The notes under the pieces were generated by a model. The model saw only the letters and a program-made list of their open reading frames with translations. It searched no databases and had not been told where the DNA came from. 64,000 nucleotides of DNA from Promethearchaeota archaeon (GTDB lineage Archaea > Asgardarchaeota > Lokiarchaeia > Sigyniarchaeales > Promethearchaeaceae). The position numbers and the translations under genes are program-made. Below are positions 43,104-52,900 of this stretch, piece by piece; position 1 is the first letter of the stretch, and each line of letters opens with the position of its first letter. The DNA lies in assembly GCA_016933055.1 (NCBI GenBank), contig JAFGBS010000009.1:509590-573589 (forward strand), given 5' to 3'.

Positions 43104-43751
43104 CTATCCAGTGTTCATCATATTCCAAATTTCTTCGACAAAACTTTGTAGTTTTCCCATATTCATCTCTTTTTTTGCGGATACAGTGAAGATCTTAAGC
43201 AAGCCCTTAGAAATATTTCCTTTCACTTGTATGTGAATATCTGTTAATATTTTATCAATCTCATGAAGAATTTGATCAAGTTCCTTGTGTTTTAACCGAT
43301 CAATTTTATTTATTACCATAATGCATGGAAGCTGGATGTTCTCAATCCATGAGATAAATTCGAAAGTTAAAGGTATGGTTGTCTCATCCTGATAATACCA
43401 TTTTTCCAATTCATCCATTATGCGTATACCATTAACGATAACCATAATTAAAAAAATGTTAGACTTATCCCTTTCAATGTAATTAATTATCTCGGTATGA
43501 ATTTTATCTTTCAAATCTTTGGATGTTCGTGTCATTGCTCCAAATCCTGGAAGATCTACGATCTGATAGGGAACAGATGGATCATCATATAATTTCAAAG
43601 AAACCGTACTGCCTGCATGCTTTCCAATGGCCCCCGTGGTTAGTTTTTTGTTTTTCAGAAAATATCTAGCAATTGTACTTTTTCCCACATTCGAATTGCC
43701 TATGAGCACCAATCGCGGGTGATTCTCCTTAATTTTAAAACTTTTCAGCAT
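43104..43751 (-). CDS. EngB/YihA-type GTPase
   Basis: The 215-residue GTPase has G1 GNSNVGKST (18-26), G3 DLPGF (66-70), G4 NKID and G5 SAKK, and the TTGAIGKHAGST switch region. The layout is that of EngB, which helps assemble the large ribosomal subunit in bacteria. Archaeal members are less studied. It ends the run shared with the acidic protein upstream (39 bases away). TRAFAC-type relatives are the alternative. Confidence 0.85.
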   Translation of the reverse strand: MLKSFKIKENHPRLVLIGNSNVGKSTIARYFLKNKKLTTGAIGKHAGSTVSLKLYDDPSVPYQIVDLPGFGAMTRTSKDLKDKIHTEIINYIERDKSNIFLIMVIVNGIRIMDELEKWYYQDETTIPLTFEFISWIENIQLPCIMVINKIDRLKHKELDQILHEIDKILTDIHIQVKGNISKGLLKIFTVSAKKEMNMGKLQSFVEEIWNMMNTG

Positions 43752-43790
43752 ATTACGATACCTTTTTCTTGGAAGGAAAGATTTGAAACA

Positions 43791-44696
43791 TCAAATGTCT
43801 TTAAAATCATCTGTTAAGAAATCCAGATACATTTTCTTCTTCTCGGATTTAGTGAGAATTGGTCGCTCACTAATCGGTTTTCCCACTTCATGCAATATGT
43901 CATTTAAGACATCAATTCCTACGTCTAATTTCAGTTTATCTCCCCGGAATTCAATTACTTTCTTTCCATTTAGTGTAAGACGTAAAATAAACCCTAGACC
44001 AAAATAAAATTTATGCTCTTCGATTGGATCGATGGGCGATTTTGAGGTCGCCTCTTTTAATAATTCATATAAAATGTCTTTACTGGCTTGGTGGTCCTCT
44101 ATATCAAATACTAGAACCCATAAAGCGTGATACCAAATTTTAGTTCTTCGATCTGAACAATACTGAGCGAATGCTTCAGGTGTGATGATTTTTTTCTTTT
44201 CACGTTTTTTTTCTAATTCTTCTTGGATGAGTGTTTCCAGATCTTCTGTTATTTCTGGTTTAAACTCGGATTTTATCTCTTCGTACAATCCCCATCCTTC
44301 ATACGGATCGAATTCAATCTCTTCACCCTCTGATTCCATTTTCTCTATTTCCGGACTATATTCAGCCTCATCGGCAACCTCCTTCACATCCTCAATTGCA
44401 TTTTGAATCTCCATCATTTCTTCAATGCTTAGGTCTTCAATATCGCTGAAGTCCTTAAGCATTTCTCGAAGTTGTTCGTCATCATCTAGGTCAATATCGG
44501 CATATTTAACAACATCAGCAGATAAATCCATGATCTCAATTTCTTGTTCCTCTTGATTATTGGATTTATGTGCAAGATTTTTAGTAGTATTTAATTGATC
44601 TGGACTACTTTCGTTTTTTCCAGAAACAGTAGCTTGCTCTTCTTCTTCATTTTTCGTTTTTTCATTATTTTCTTGGGAATCTTTCTCTTCATTCAT
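43791..44696 (-). CDS. Acidic protein of unknown function
   Basis: The 301-residue protein has an extremely acidic, Glu/Asp/Asn-rich first half (about 1-165) and a folded-looking second half that begins TPEAFAQYCSDRRTKIWYHALWVL. No membrane segment or metal site is seen. It lies 39 bases upstream of the EngB-like GTPase on the same strand and may be cotranscribed. I do not recognise it. Confidence 0.65.
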   Translation of the reverse strand: MNEEKDSQENNEKTKNEEEEQATVSGKNESSPDQLNTTKNLAHKSNNQEEQEIEIMDLSADVVKYADIDLDDDEQLREMLKDFSDIEDLSIEEMMEIQNAIEDVKEVADEAEYSPEIEKMESEGEEIEFDPYEGWGLYEEIKSEFKPEITEDLETLIQEELEKKREKKKIITPEAFAQYCSDRRTKIWYHALWVLVFDIEDHQASKDILYELLKEATSKSPIDPIEEHKFYFGLGFILRLTLNGKKVIEFRGDKLKLDVGIDVLNDILHEVGKPISERPILTKSEKKKMYLDFLTDDFKDI

Positions 44697-44753
44697 TATG
44701 GGATAAAGGAAACAATATTCTAAATAACTTTTATTCTCTATATAGAGCTAAGT

Positions 44754-45281
44754 ATGAGATTTTATGTGCCTTATGAAATCCAAGGAGATAATTTCAATCT
44801 ACATATTATGAAAAAAAACCATATCAAGCACCAAAAAAAGCTCTTAAGGGATTCTACGCTTCGCTATTACCTCAATATACCCCCTAATCATAGATCTAAA
44901 CAAATATGGTTTAAATCTCGTTCCTTATTATATACTATTTTGATTCAAAATACAATAGTCGGATGGGTTGGTGTGAGAAATATAAATTCCACCTCCACTT
45001 CATGTTCGATAGAAATTGTGCTCGAATCCTCTCAAAGAAACAAAGGATATGGTAAAGAAATCCTAACTATAATAGAATTTGTAGTTCAGAAATATCTTGC
45101 AATACGAAAAATAATAGCTCATGTGTACAAAGAAAATATTCCTGCACGGGGATTATTTGAAAAATTACATTATAAGCAAACAGAAGATCAAAATTCTCTT
45201 TCCCAAGAAAAAATGACCTATATAAAGCAATTAAATAAAGGTGATAAAATTAATGGAAAAGTATCATTTACGGAGATTTGA
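44754..45281 (+). CDS. GNAT-family N-acetyltransferase (RimI/RimJ-like)
   Basis: The 175-residue protein shows GNAT motif A (SSQRNKGYGKEILTIIEFV) and motif B (IPARGLFEKLHYKQTED). It is most like acetyltransferases that modify the N-termini of ribosomal or other proteins, though the substrate is not known. Its 3' end overlaps the next gene's start region by about 29 bases, which suggests coupled translation. Confidence 0.82.
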   Translation: MRFYVPYEIQGDNFNLHIMKKNHIKHQKKLLRDSTLRYYLNIPPNHRSKQIWFKSRSLLYTILIQNTIVGWVGVRNINSTSTSCSIEIVLESSQRNKGYGKEILTIIEFVVQKYLAIRKIIAHVYKENIPARGLFEKLHYKQTEDQNSLSQEKMTYIKQLNKGDKINGKVSFTEI

Positions 45282-45747
45282 TAAAGAAATTACAGATTAT
45301 AATGAAATAAAAGGCATAATTCAGAGACAAGAGTATCTAACTCTTGCAATGAGTAGATTAAACCGACCATATCTTGTATCCCTTAATTATGGTTATGATG
45401 TAAAACAAAAGTGTTTCTATTTTCATTGCGCCAGTGAGGGGAAAAAAATAGATTATCTGTATTCAAATCCAAGAATATATGGGCAAATTTTAGAAAACCT
45501 CAAATATTTGGAGGGAAAATGTTCTTATGCATACCGATCCGTTCAATTTGAGGGTGAAGTTTCATTTGTAGAAAAAGATTACGAGAAAAAACATGCTTTA
45601 CAATTAATGGTAGACAAATTAGAAATTCCCGCTCTTATTAATAAAACTAAAGAGAAGTTTATGACGGATTCAGCAATTGAAAATGTGGTAATTGGAAAAA
45701 TCAACGTGACAAAATTTTCGGCTAAAGAAGAAAAGTTAACAAGTTGA
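45253..45747 (+). CDS. FMN-binding pyridoxamine-5'-phosphate-oxidase-like protein
   Basis: The protein has the Nim-type split-barrel pattern: LTLAMSRLNRPYLVSLNYGYD, a CFYFHCASEGKKIDYLYSNP block that binds FMN, and the VQFEGEVSFVEK segment. Such flavoproteins reduce nitro compounds or similar ligands; the natural substrate is often unknown. The frame opens at GTG 45241, but a GGTGA ribosome-binding site at 45240-45244 points to ATG 45253 as the start. It overlaps the GNAT gene. Confidence 0.82.
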   Translation: MEKYHLRRFDKEITDYNEIKGIIQRQEYLTLAMSRLNRPYLVSLNYGYDVKQKCFYFHCASEGKKIDYLYSNPRIYGQILENLKYLEGKCSYAYRSVQFEGEVSFVEKDYEKKHALQLMVDKLEIPALINKTKEKFMTDSAIENVVIGKINVTKFSAKEEKLTS

Positions 45748-45795
45748 TAAATGAGAGAAAAAAGAATAATTTGTATTTTACTTAAATTTAGTAAT

Positions 45796-46032
45796 TTATT
45801 CTCCTTCAAAATCGGATGGGAATACTGTAATTCGTTTCAATTCACCCTTGGAGTCCCCTTTTGTTTTGCGAGGTAATTTATCCAAAATTTCTTGGACCCC
45901 TTGGGCAACCTTGTTATCTAAGTATTCATAAACCATGTCTTTTGCTTCAGCGGAGATTCGAATGCTTTGATCTCCTACAGCGAATAGATCCTTTATCTTT
46001 GAGCTTCGGATATATTTTACAGTGTAAGGCAT
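45796..46032 (-). CDS. Histone-fold-like small protein (DUF1931-like)
   Basis: The 78-residue protein reads like a short histone fold: SKIKDLF helix, the IRISAEAKDMVYEYLDNKVAQGV long helix, and KRITVFPSDFEGE, which matches the conserved strand and DL/DF end of archaeal histone-like proteins. It resembles the DUF1931 family better than HMf histones. DNA binding is possible but not shown. It is convergent with the flavin-binding gene. Confidence 0.5.
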   Translation of the reverse strand: MPYTVKYIRSSKIKDLFAVGDQSIRISAEAKDMVYEYLDNKVAQGVQEILDKLPRKTKGDSKGELKRITVFPSDFEGE

Positions 46033-46339
46033 TATTTTTCACTTTATTATTTTATCTTAGTTTAATTCAATTATTTTTTAAAATAATTAAGATGTGTTAG
46101 TATCTTGAATATTTAAATATATGCCCCAAAACATCGACAAAATTCAAAATCTGTTGCCGAATTAACACGAGGTGGTGTTATATTGATGGAATTTTCCTTT
46201 ACAGAAATCTCTGCTTAATACTCAAAACCTAACGATTTTTTCTCAATTTCGCAGAGATAGAGAAAACTATGAAAGATCTTCATTACAATTTAATTTTGGA
46301 ATCAGTTTTTGATTTATTATACCCAAAATCACTTATTTT
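46033..46339. other. Gene-free spacer with a possible 10-codon ORF
   Basis: 307 bases without a normal gene. A strong ribosome-binding site GAGGTGGTG (46169-46177) precedes ATG 46186, which opens a frame of only ten codons (MEFSFTEISA, stop at 46216-46218). This could be a remnant of a lost gene start, a tiny peptide, or chance. The first part may hold the promoter of the histone-like gene. Confidence 0.3.
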
Positions 46340-46573
46340 TTACTTATTTGGAGATTGATTTATCAATTGCTTTTTCATAGTTTTTGAATAAATAATTGAT
46401 GTCACAATTAAAATAACAAAAAGAACGATTGAAATAACTGTATATATGTAAAATTCAGTTGATTTTTTCTCAATTGCAGAACGGATTGCCTTATATAAAG
46501 GATAGATTAACAAGAGCCAAGATAATCGAAAATACGTATACGAGAACACACTTCGAGACCGTGATTTACTCAT
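46340..46573 (-). CDS. Small two-helix membrane protein
   Basis: The 77-residue protein has a basic Ser/Arg-rich N-terminus, two hydrophobic segments (about 17-33 and 41-62) and a polar tail. It is 16 bases downstream of the RING-like zinc protein on the same strand, so the two may be cotranscribed. No family is recognised. Confidence 0.5.
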   Translation of the reverse strand: MSKSRSRSVFSYTYFRLSWLLLIYPLYKAIRSAIEKKSTEFYIYTVISIVLFVILIVTSIIYSKTMKKQLINQSPNK

Positions 46574-46589
46574 CTTAGAATCAAACTAT

Positions 46590-46832
46590 TCAGTGGATTC
46601 GAAATAACCTGGTGGAATCCAATTTTTGAATTTCACCACATTTTGGACATTTGTAATGTTTATTATCAGTCTTTAAGGATTGAACACACTCGAAACAGAC
46701 AGGTGCATCACATACACAATAATGCATGGTGGTTATGTCCTTAGATTTTTTACAGACCATGCACATAGACATATCTGAATTGTTAGACATTATATAATAT
46801 TGATTTTTTACACCATAAAAGTTTTGCATCAA
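46590..46832 (-). CDS. Small RING/PHD-like zinc-finger protein
   Basis: Eight cysteines in an 80-residue protein follow the spacing C-x2-C-x11-C-x1-C-x4-C-x2-C-x12-C-x2-C (Cys24, 27, 39, 41, 46, 49, 62, 65). This fits a cross-brace double-zinc fold as in RING or PHD fingers, with Cys where RING usually has His. His37 and His59 could also bind. RING fingers act as ubiquitin ligases or adaptors; with a ubiquitin-like gene in the window this is suggestive but unproven. Met15 is an alternative start. Confidence 0.6.
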   Translation of the reverse strand: MMQNFYGVKNQYYIMSNNSDMSMCMVCKKSKDITTMHYCVCDAPVCFECVQSLKTDNKHYKCPKCGEIQKLDSTRLFRIH

Positions 46833-46945
46833 TATAAGAGAAAGATTTTTAGTTGTTCACTCAATTGTTCTCTTGGTGACAGAAAATTAGTGAAGAACCG
46901 CAATTTCCCCCAATACCATCATTAGGAGAATCCATTAAAAAAAAC

Positions 46946-47149
46946 ATGATCGAAAAAAAAACAAGTGTTTTAGAATGTGAAAATTGCGGTAGAAAGTTCA
47001 AACGACCGTTTGAAGTCGGAGATTATGTGTATGTGAAACTAGTGGGGAAAAATTGCCCCCAATGCAATAAAACCAATTACACTATTATCCAGATCTATGG
47101 TGAATGGGTAAAAGCGAACCGTAAAGAACGAAAAAACTCGTTGTTTTAG
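46946..47149 (+). CDS. Small zinc-ribbon protein
   Basis: The 67-residue protein has two knuckles, CENCGRKF and CPQCNKTN, about 24 residues apart, forming a zinc ribbon, and ends with a basic tail. Its stop overlaps the convergent radical SAM gene by four bases. The role is unknown; rubredoxin-like or RNA-binding ribbons are the usual options. Confidence 0.6.
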   Translation: MIEKKTSVLECENCGRKFKRPFEVGDYVYVKLVGKNCPQCNKTNYTIIQIYGEWVKANRKERKNSLF

Positions 47150-48885
47150 CAAATACCGCAACGGTAGCAATTATCTTCACAGCCCACGATTTTTCCCAAT
47201 TTAGCGAGCTGTAATTCTTGAGATAAATATCCTTTTTTAAACCCTATATCGATAAGTCGTTGGATAGAATTCATTTGTTTCGATTGAATTGATGAACTTG
47301 TCTTTATTGATAAATTGAATATATCTTGCGTAGATCTAAGGTATTTCGTAATAATGTAGTCGTTCTTCTTATCAATATTATTGAGATCTACGGGTTTTGC
47401 GCCCATATTATAAAAATCTAATATTAAATGAGCGAATGTATTATCTAGTTGAGATAAAATCGTCTGCATACGTGCCTCCTTCCAATTTAAAAACTCTACT
47501 CCTACATTCGGTATATTTTGGAGTTCTGATCGAAGAAACTTTTCCGAAGTTCGAAGATATTCCATTTTTGGATCAATATAATGCTCAGTATAATTACTAA
47601 ATGGAGTAAATAATTTGGGAATAAAAGGATTAATGCTTAATTGTATTCCATTTTTAGGTAGAGATTTACCAACCTTTTGAGTTATTTCCTTTATTAAATT
47701 AACAATTCCATCTAAGTCCTCTCGTTTTTCGAAAGGTAATCCTATCAAAAAGTAAAATTTTATTGATTGAAAACCAAAATTAAAGATTTTTCCGCATTTT
47801 TCTATTATTTCATTATTGCATATGCCTTTGTTAAGATTATATCTAAGATGATCTGTTCCCGTTTCTGGTGCTATGGTTAAAGATTTCACTCCCCCTTTTC
47901 TCAGTATCAATAGAGTTTCATCCGTCATTTTATCAATCCTAACAGAAGGAATCATGATTTCGAGGTCTTTTTCTATAATATAGTGACATATCTCACGAAA
48001 ATTAGGATGATCGGTAACAGCTGACCCTATCAGAGTGATTTTTTGTGCACCAGTATGGATAATCGAGTCATCGATTAACTTTTTAATTTGAGGTAATGAA
48101 CGGTTCCGTAGCGGTCGGTTTATATAACCCGTTAAACAAAACCTACATCCGTTTGGGCAACCACGATTAATCTCTATCAAAAAAGTCTCACCAAAAACTA
48201 AACTATGATTAGGAGATTGGAACTCGGGTATTATCTGTTTTATTGGGCAGTCAAAATCATCTAAAACCTTGAGTGGAGTACGAAATTTTGGAAAAAAAGA
48301 TTTTTCGGGACTTTCAGAGGATAAATGCTTTAATGCATAATTTGAAACAATAATATTTGGAAGTTTATGAAGCTCGTCGAGTACACGGGATCGCGCGTTT
48401 TCCTCACTCACCTTCGCTAGGGATTTACACATATCCTCAAAAATGGGTTCCAAATCGCTGAAAATCAGAACATCAATAAATGGTAGTAGAAGTAACGGAT
48501 TGGATTTCACAGCAGACCCCCCGGCAATTATAAGTGGAAATTGACTTTCTCCTCGATCCTTTCCCAGGTGAGGAATATGCATATTCTCCATTAACCATAG
48601 GACATTCAAGTAATCTAATTCATAATGAATGGAAAATGCAATAACATCAAAATTATCAATAGTACACCCTGTATCTATGGATTTTAGAGGTATATGCTTA
48701 TTTTTTTGATTAGGAAAAAAAAATCGTTCACACCTTATACCTGAGTAACTATTAAACAGAGAATATAATAGGTGGATAGTATAACTCGACATGCCTAATT
48801 CGTAGATATTAGGATAAATTAGGGCAATTCTTGTTCTAATATCTTTAGAAGGTAGAATTAACTTATTTCGTTCTTTGATAAACAC
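47146..48885 (-). CDS. Radical SAM protein with N-terminal B12-binding-like domain
   Basis: The 579-residue protein has the radical SAM cluster motif CPNGCRFC at about 243-250 (C-x3-C-x2-C) and a preceding domain (RIALIYPNIYELGMSSYTIH and IIAGGSAV) typical of B12-binding/YgiQ-type radical SAM proteins. A Cys cluster at the C-terminus (CEDNCYRCGIC) probably binds a second metal cluster. The substrate is not visible. It starts eight bases downstream of the Sir2 gene's stop, on the same strand, so they may share a transcript. Confidence 0.83.
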   Translation of the reverse strand: MFIKERNKLILPSKDIRTRIALIYPNIYELGMSSYTIHLLYSLFNSYSGIRCERFFFPNQKNKHIPLKSIDTGCTIDNFDVIAFSIHYELDYLNVLWLMENMHIPHLGKDRGESQFPLIIAGGSAVKSNPLLLLPFIDVLIFSDLEPIFEDMCKSLAKVSEENARSRVLDELHKLPNIIVSNYALKHLSSESPEKSFFPKFRTPLKVLDDFDCPIKQIIPEFQSPNHSLVFGETFLIEINRGCPNGCRFCLTGYINRPLRNRSLPQIKKLIDDSIIHTGAQKITLIGSAVTDHPNFREICHYIIEKDLEIMIPSVRIDKMTDETLLILRKGGVKSLTIAPETGTDHLRYNLNKGICNNEIIEKCGKIFNFGFQSIKFYFLIGLPFEKREDLDGIVNLIKEITQKVGKSLPKNGIQLSINPFIPKLFTPFSNYTEHYIDPKMEYLRTSEKFLRSELQNIPNVGVEFLNWKEARMQTILSQLDNTFAHLILDFYNMGAKPVDLNNIDKKNDYIITKYLRSTQDIFNLSIKTSSSIQSKQMNSIQRLIDIGFKKGYLSQELQLAKLGKIVGCEDNCYRCGIC

Positions 48886-48893
48886 AATCGATC

Positions 48894-49739
48894 CTACTTA
48901 AACTTGATTTTCGTAAATTTCTTCTTTTTAGGTTTCAATTCGCCTTTTTCTTTTTGAATGGATCTTACCTTATTCATGATTTCGGTGAGAATAATGCTGG
49001 ACTCCCCACGTATTACAACAGAGGCACGTTTATCAAAATCAGTTGGGGTTTTATTTATAATAATAAGTTTACCTCCGTATTTTAAAGTATATTTTGGTAG
49101 CATGTCTGCGGGTGAAACTAAAAGAGAAGAACCCACAACAACCATCACATCAGCTTTTTGAGATAAAGCTACGCTTTCGAACCAAATTCCTCTCGGTAAC
49201 ATTTGCTGAAATAACACTACATTCAACATCATATAAGCTCCACATTGTGGACAAGTGGGGGGATATTTATCATCTTCTGGTTGGTGGTTTTTTAGTATTG
49301 TCTTGATATTAAATCGCCCGTGACAAGCAACACATTTCATTTCGGTGCCATTTCCATGGATTTCTTGCACAATAACATTTCCGGCTTTTTGATGCAATCC
49401 ATCAATATTCTGTGTAATTAATCCTTTTAATAATCCGATTTTATCTAATTCTGCTAATACCAAGTGTCCTTTATTGGGTTTTGCTTTAATTATCTGTGGG
49501 GCCATTTCCCGTGCCATTTGCCAAAACGATGTAGGATCACGAAGAAAATTTTCTAAAGTTGAGATATCGGGAGAATATTTTGACCACAATCCAGTACCGG
49601 GACTACGAAAATCGGGGATTCCTGACTCTGTAGATACACCTGCTCCTGTTAAGACTACTAAAAATTCTGAATCTGTTATTAATTTTGCAGCTTTTTCAAT
49701 TTGCTTTGGATTGATTTTTCTTCTCTCGGAGATTTTCAT
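48894..49739 (-). CDS. Sir2-family NAD-dependent protein deacylase
   Basis: Sirtuins remove acyl groups from lysines with NAD, giving O-acyl-ADP-ribose. Visible are LTGAGVSTESGIPDFRSPG, the TQNIDGLHQKAG block, the catalytic His in VQEIHGNG, two zinc knuckles (CVAC and CPQC), and VVGSSLLVSPADMLP. The 281-residue length is normal. A macro domain that could use its product lies at 33558. The window also holds a histone-fold-like gene, a possible target, but the link is inference. Confidence 0.92.
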   Translation of the reverse strand: MKISERRKINPKQIEKAAKLITDSEFLVVLTGAGVSTESGIPDFRSPGTGLWSKYSPDISTLENFLRDPTSFWQMAREMAPQIIKAKPNKGHLVLAELDKIGLLKGLITQNIDGLHQKAGNVIVQEIHGNGTEMKCVACHGRFNIKTILKNHQPEDDKYPPTCPQCGAYMMLNVVLFQQMLPRGIWFESVALSQKADVMVVVGSSLLVSPADMLPKYTLKYGGKLIIINKTPTDFDKRASVVIRGESSIILTEIMNKVRSIQKEKGELKPKKKKFTKIKFK

Positions 49740-49918
49740 TCTTTAGTGATAGTGGGTAGGCTTTCTTAAAAAAAAAACTATTTTAAGTCGGAACTTCATC
49801 CCATTTCACACGTTAGAAAACATATTAAAGAAAAAATAGGTGATGATTTATTATTCATTTTATTGCTTTAGAATAAATTAATTGATTAAACAAAAAAGAA
49901 ATAACTCAGGGATCGTAC

Positions 49919-52900
49919 ATGGTAAAGTTAGGAGGACGAGCGATAAACATAGGTTTAAGCGTCTTATTTGGCATCATTGCAGTCTTTTTGATTCTAAGGA
50001 TATGGAGATACCTACGTAATGAATTAAAAACCGCTCCTAGGCAAAGAATTCGAGATCGGTTTTGGATCACTTTTTCCATGTTGTTGTTTTCAGTAATCCT
50101 CACAGCAGTAATATTGTTTATTGCGGCGATGATCTCCTCAACAGTGATATCTAATCGAGCGTACTTGGGAAAGCAAGGAATACTTTCCCTTTTAGATCCT
50201 CAATTAATTAATGCTTTTGAATTTCCATTATTACTTCCCTCCACATTAGTGGGCTTAGGTATATTTATCGTCATTTATCCCTTTGGAGAACTCTTTTACA
50301 TGGGTCAAAAAACCAATGATGGAGCCATGGAAATTCAAAAATGGGTCGAAAAAAACATAATTGATAGATTTCAACCCCCATGGAGTTACATGGTGGGAAT
50401 TTTAACGTTTTTTGTCATTTACTTGATACCTCCTTATCTCATTACTCGATTATTACCCGTTATGTATTCAAGTGTAGGATCTGACATGTTGAACCATCCT
50501 CTTTCGATATATTTTGTTTTTCTCGATTGGTTTATGTTATTTCCTATAATATACTTGACCTACTATGCCACTATAGGAACTTCTCAAGCACTTTTCATCG
50601 GATTAAAACGTAATTTACGCAAAGCTGAACGAAAACGAATTTTTTATTTGATCACTGCCTTCATCGCGATAATTACAACCATTTTAAACTTGATAAATTA
50701 TATTCCCCTTCTTTTTAGACCGGGGAGTTTAACTACCGAAATAAGCCAAGCTGGTGAGGGAGCTATTGGATTTCTCCAACGTGAAATAGGAAGACTTCTT
50801 AACACTGTTTTTGGACAAGGGGCAGAGGATATTTGGTATCTTTTTTCCATCGTAGTTCCCTTAGATCTGTTTATTTTTTTCTTATCCACCATGATTTTTG
50901 CCCTTGTAGGATTCTTTTCAAAATTCCTTAATAAGGAACCTTTAAATCGCCCGATTCTCGTATTATTTGCTGCAAACATCTTGTGTGGTATTCCGTTTCA
51001 AATATTCGGATTCATCATAACAAAATGGCCGTGGGTTTTTCCTGTTCAAAATGCTTATTTTTCTATACCTGCAATAGATGTAAATACTGCTCGAATTTTC
51101 ATCCCTGCTGTCACTATTGACAAAATTTTCATGGCAATCTTCCTCATTTACCAACTATTCTTCAACAAAAATCTGCGTCAAACCGTGAATGAACTTTCCA
51201 TCTCGCAAGCGATTGCGGATAAAGAAGTTAAAGTATTGCTCAAATATGCTCATAACAAAGATTCACGAATTAGAAGATTAGTATTGGAAGCTGTGGGACA
51301 TATATGTGAGACATACCCCGATGAAATTGAAGATTTTTTATCAGTATTTTACGAATTGGCTGGTGATCATGATTCAGAAGTGATTCGGGCAATAGGTCCG
51401 GCAGTAAAATTCATTAGTTTTCGAGGAACTCCAGAAAATCTTGTGCCTATCCTTCAAATCGCATTTGGCACGGAGCAAGATGTTAGCATCTCGGAAATGC
51501 AAAAAGTATTACTAGAACTCGGAAGAACAAATCCTGAAAAAGTTCAAAGTATTTACGAGAATTTGTATGAGGGATATTTACCAGACAAGGCGAAAGACGC
51601 CATGGTTAGTGTCCTACATACATTAGGGGATATTTTCCCTGAACTTTCTTATAATATTGCGATTCCTTTACTTGAGCGAAAGACATTGAGAATTCGACAA
51701 GGTGCAATGCAAATCATCAAAAATCTCATTCATGATTTTAAACCTAAATTTCGTTCTTTATACGATAAAATGAAAGAGATCGCTGATAACAGAAAAGAAC
51801 CCTTACGAGGGGCTGCAATTGAAGCTATGGCTTACATTTGCTCAGTTAACGGTGCTTATATCGATGAATTTTTGCATGACTACAAAGAATTTATCGGATT
51901 AGAAGATGAAGATCTAAAGCAAGTTATTGGTGGATTAACCCAGATCATAATTTCCTTTCCCGAGTATATTGATAGGGTCTTTCCCCAAATTGCTACTGGG
52001 TTTTCAGATTTTCATCCAGAATTAAAAGGGGATATAATTATCACTCTAGGCGTTATTTCTATGCATACTTCGCTTGAATTCTATCTTGCCAATATACACT
52101 CCCATTTTCTAAAGATTATCAATGAACCAAAATATCGAAAAATATTATTAAATACACTCAGATTTCTCTTTAAAGCTCGCTTAGAATTATTTAATATAGA
52201 ACAATGTCGAAATTTATTATCGTCATTTCTACTAGATAAGGATACAGAAACCCGAAAAGATAGTGTAAATATTATTAACTCAATAGATTTTATTTACTCA
52301 TTTAATATATATCTGGAAACTTTACGTAAATCCGAGAAACGAGAGGATAAAATCTTTCTATTATCATCCATGAATGAATTACTAGATTCCCATTATTTAA
52401 CTCGAGATATTTTAGATGAATCTCTTTCCCAATATTTTTTTAAAGTTCTCACTGCTATTGATGTGGAAGACTCAGGAATATTGCCCTTGGTGACAAAACT
52501 TCTGTGTAATTTAAGTCAATATTCTAATCCTTTGACAGTAATTTCATATGCATTTTTAGACTCCGTTCTACAAGGGAATAATGATCATGCAACTTCCTAC
52601 GTTTTGAGTTATTTCGGAAAACTAATAGTTCAGTTACAATTGAATCCGAATAAATATCAAATAAAAATGAACTATCGTCAATTCATTGATGAAGTAAAAC
52701 ATTTTGCAGAAAATGATCAAATGCCGAATTCTCAGATCTCAGCATTTTATACGCTTACATTACTTTACAATAATGATTATAATCTCGGAATCGAATTTTA
52801 TAACTTCTGTTATTCGCATCGAAATACGAAGGGAACTGAGAATCGCTCTACAATTTTAAAATTACTGACAAATATTGCATGCAACACACCTGAGGTGTTT

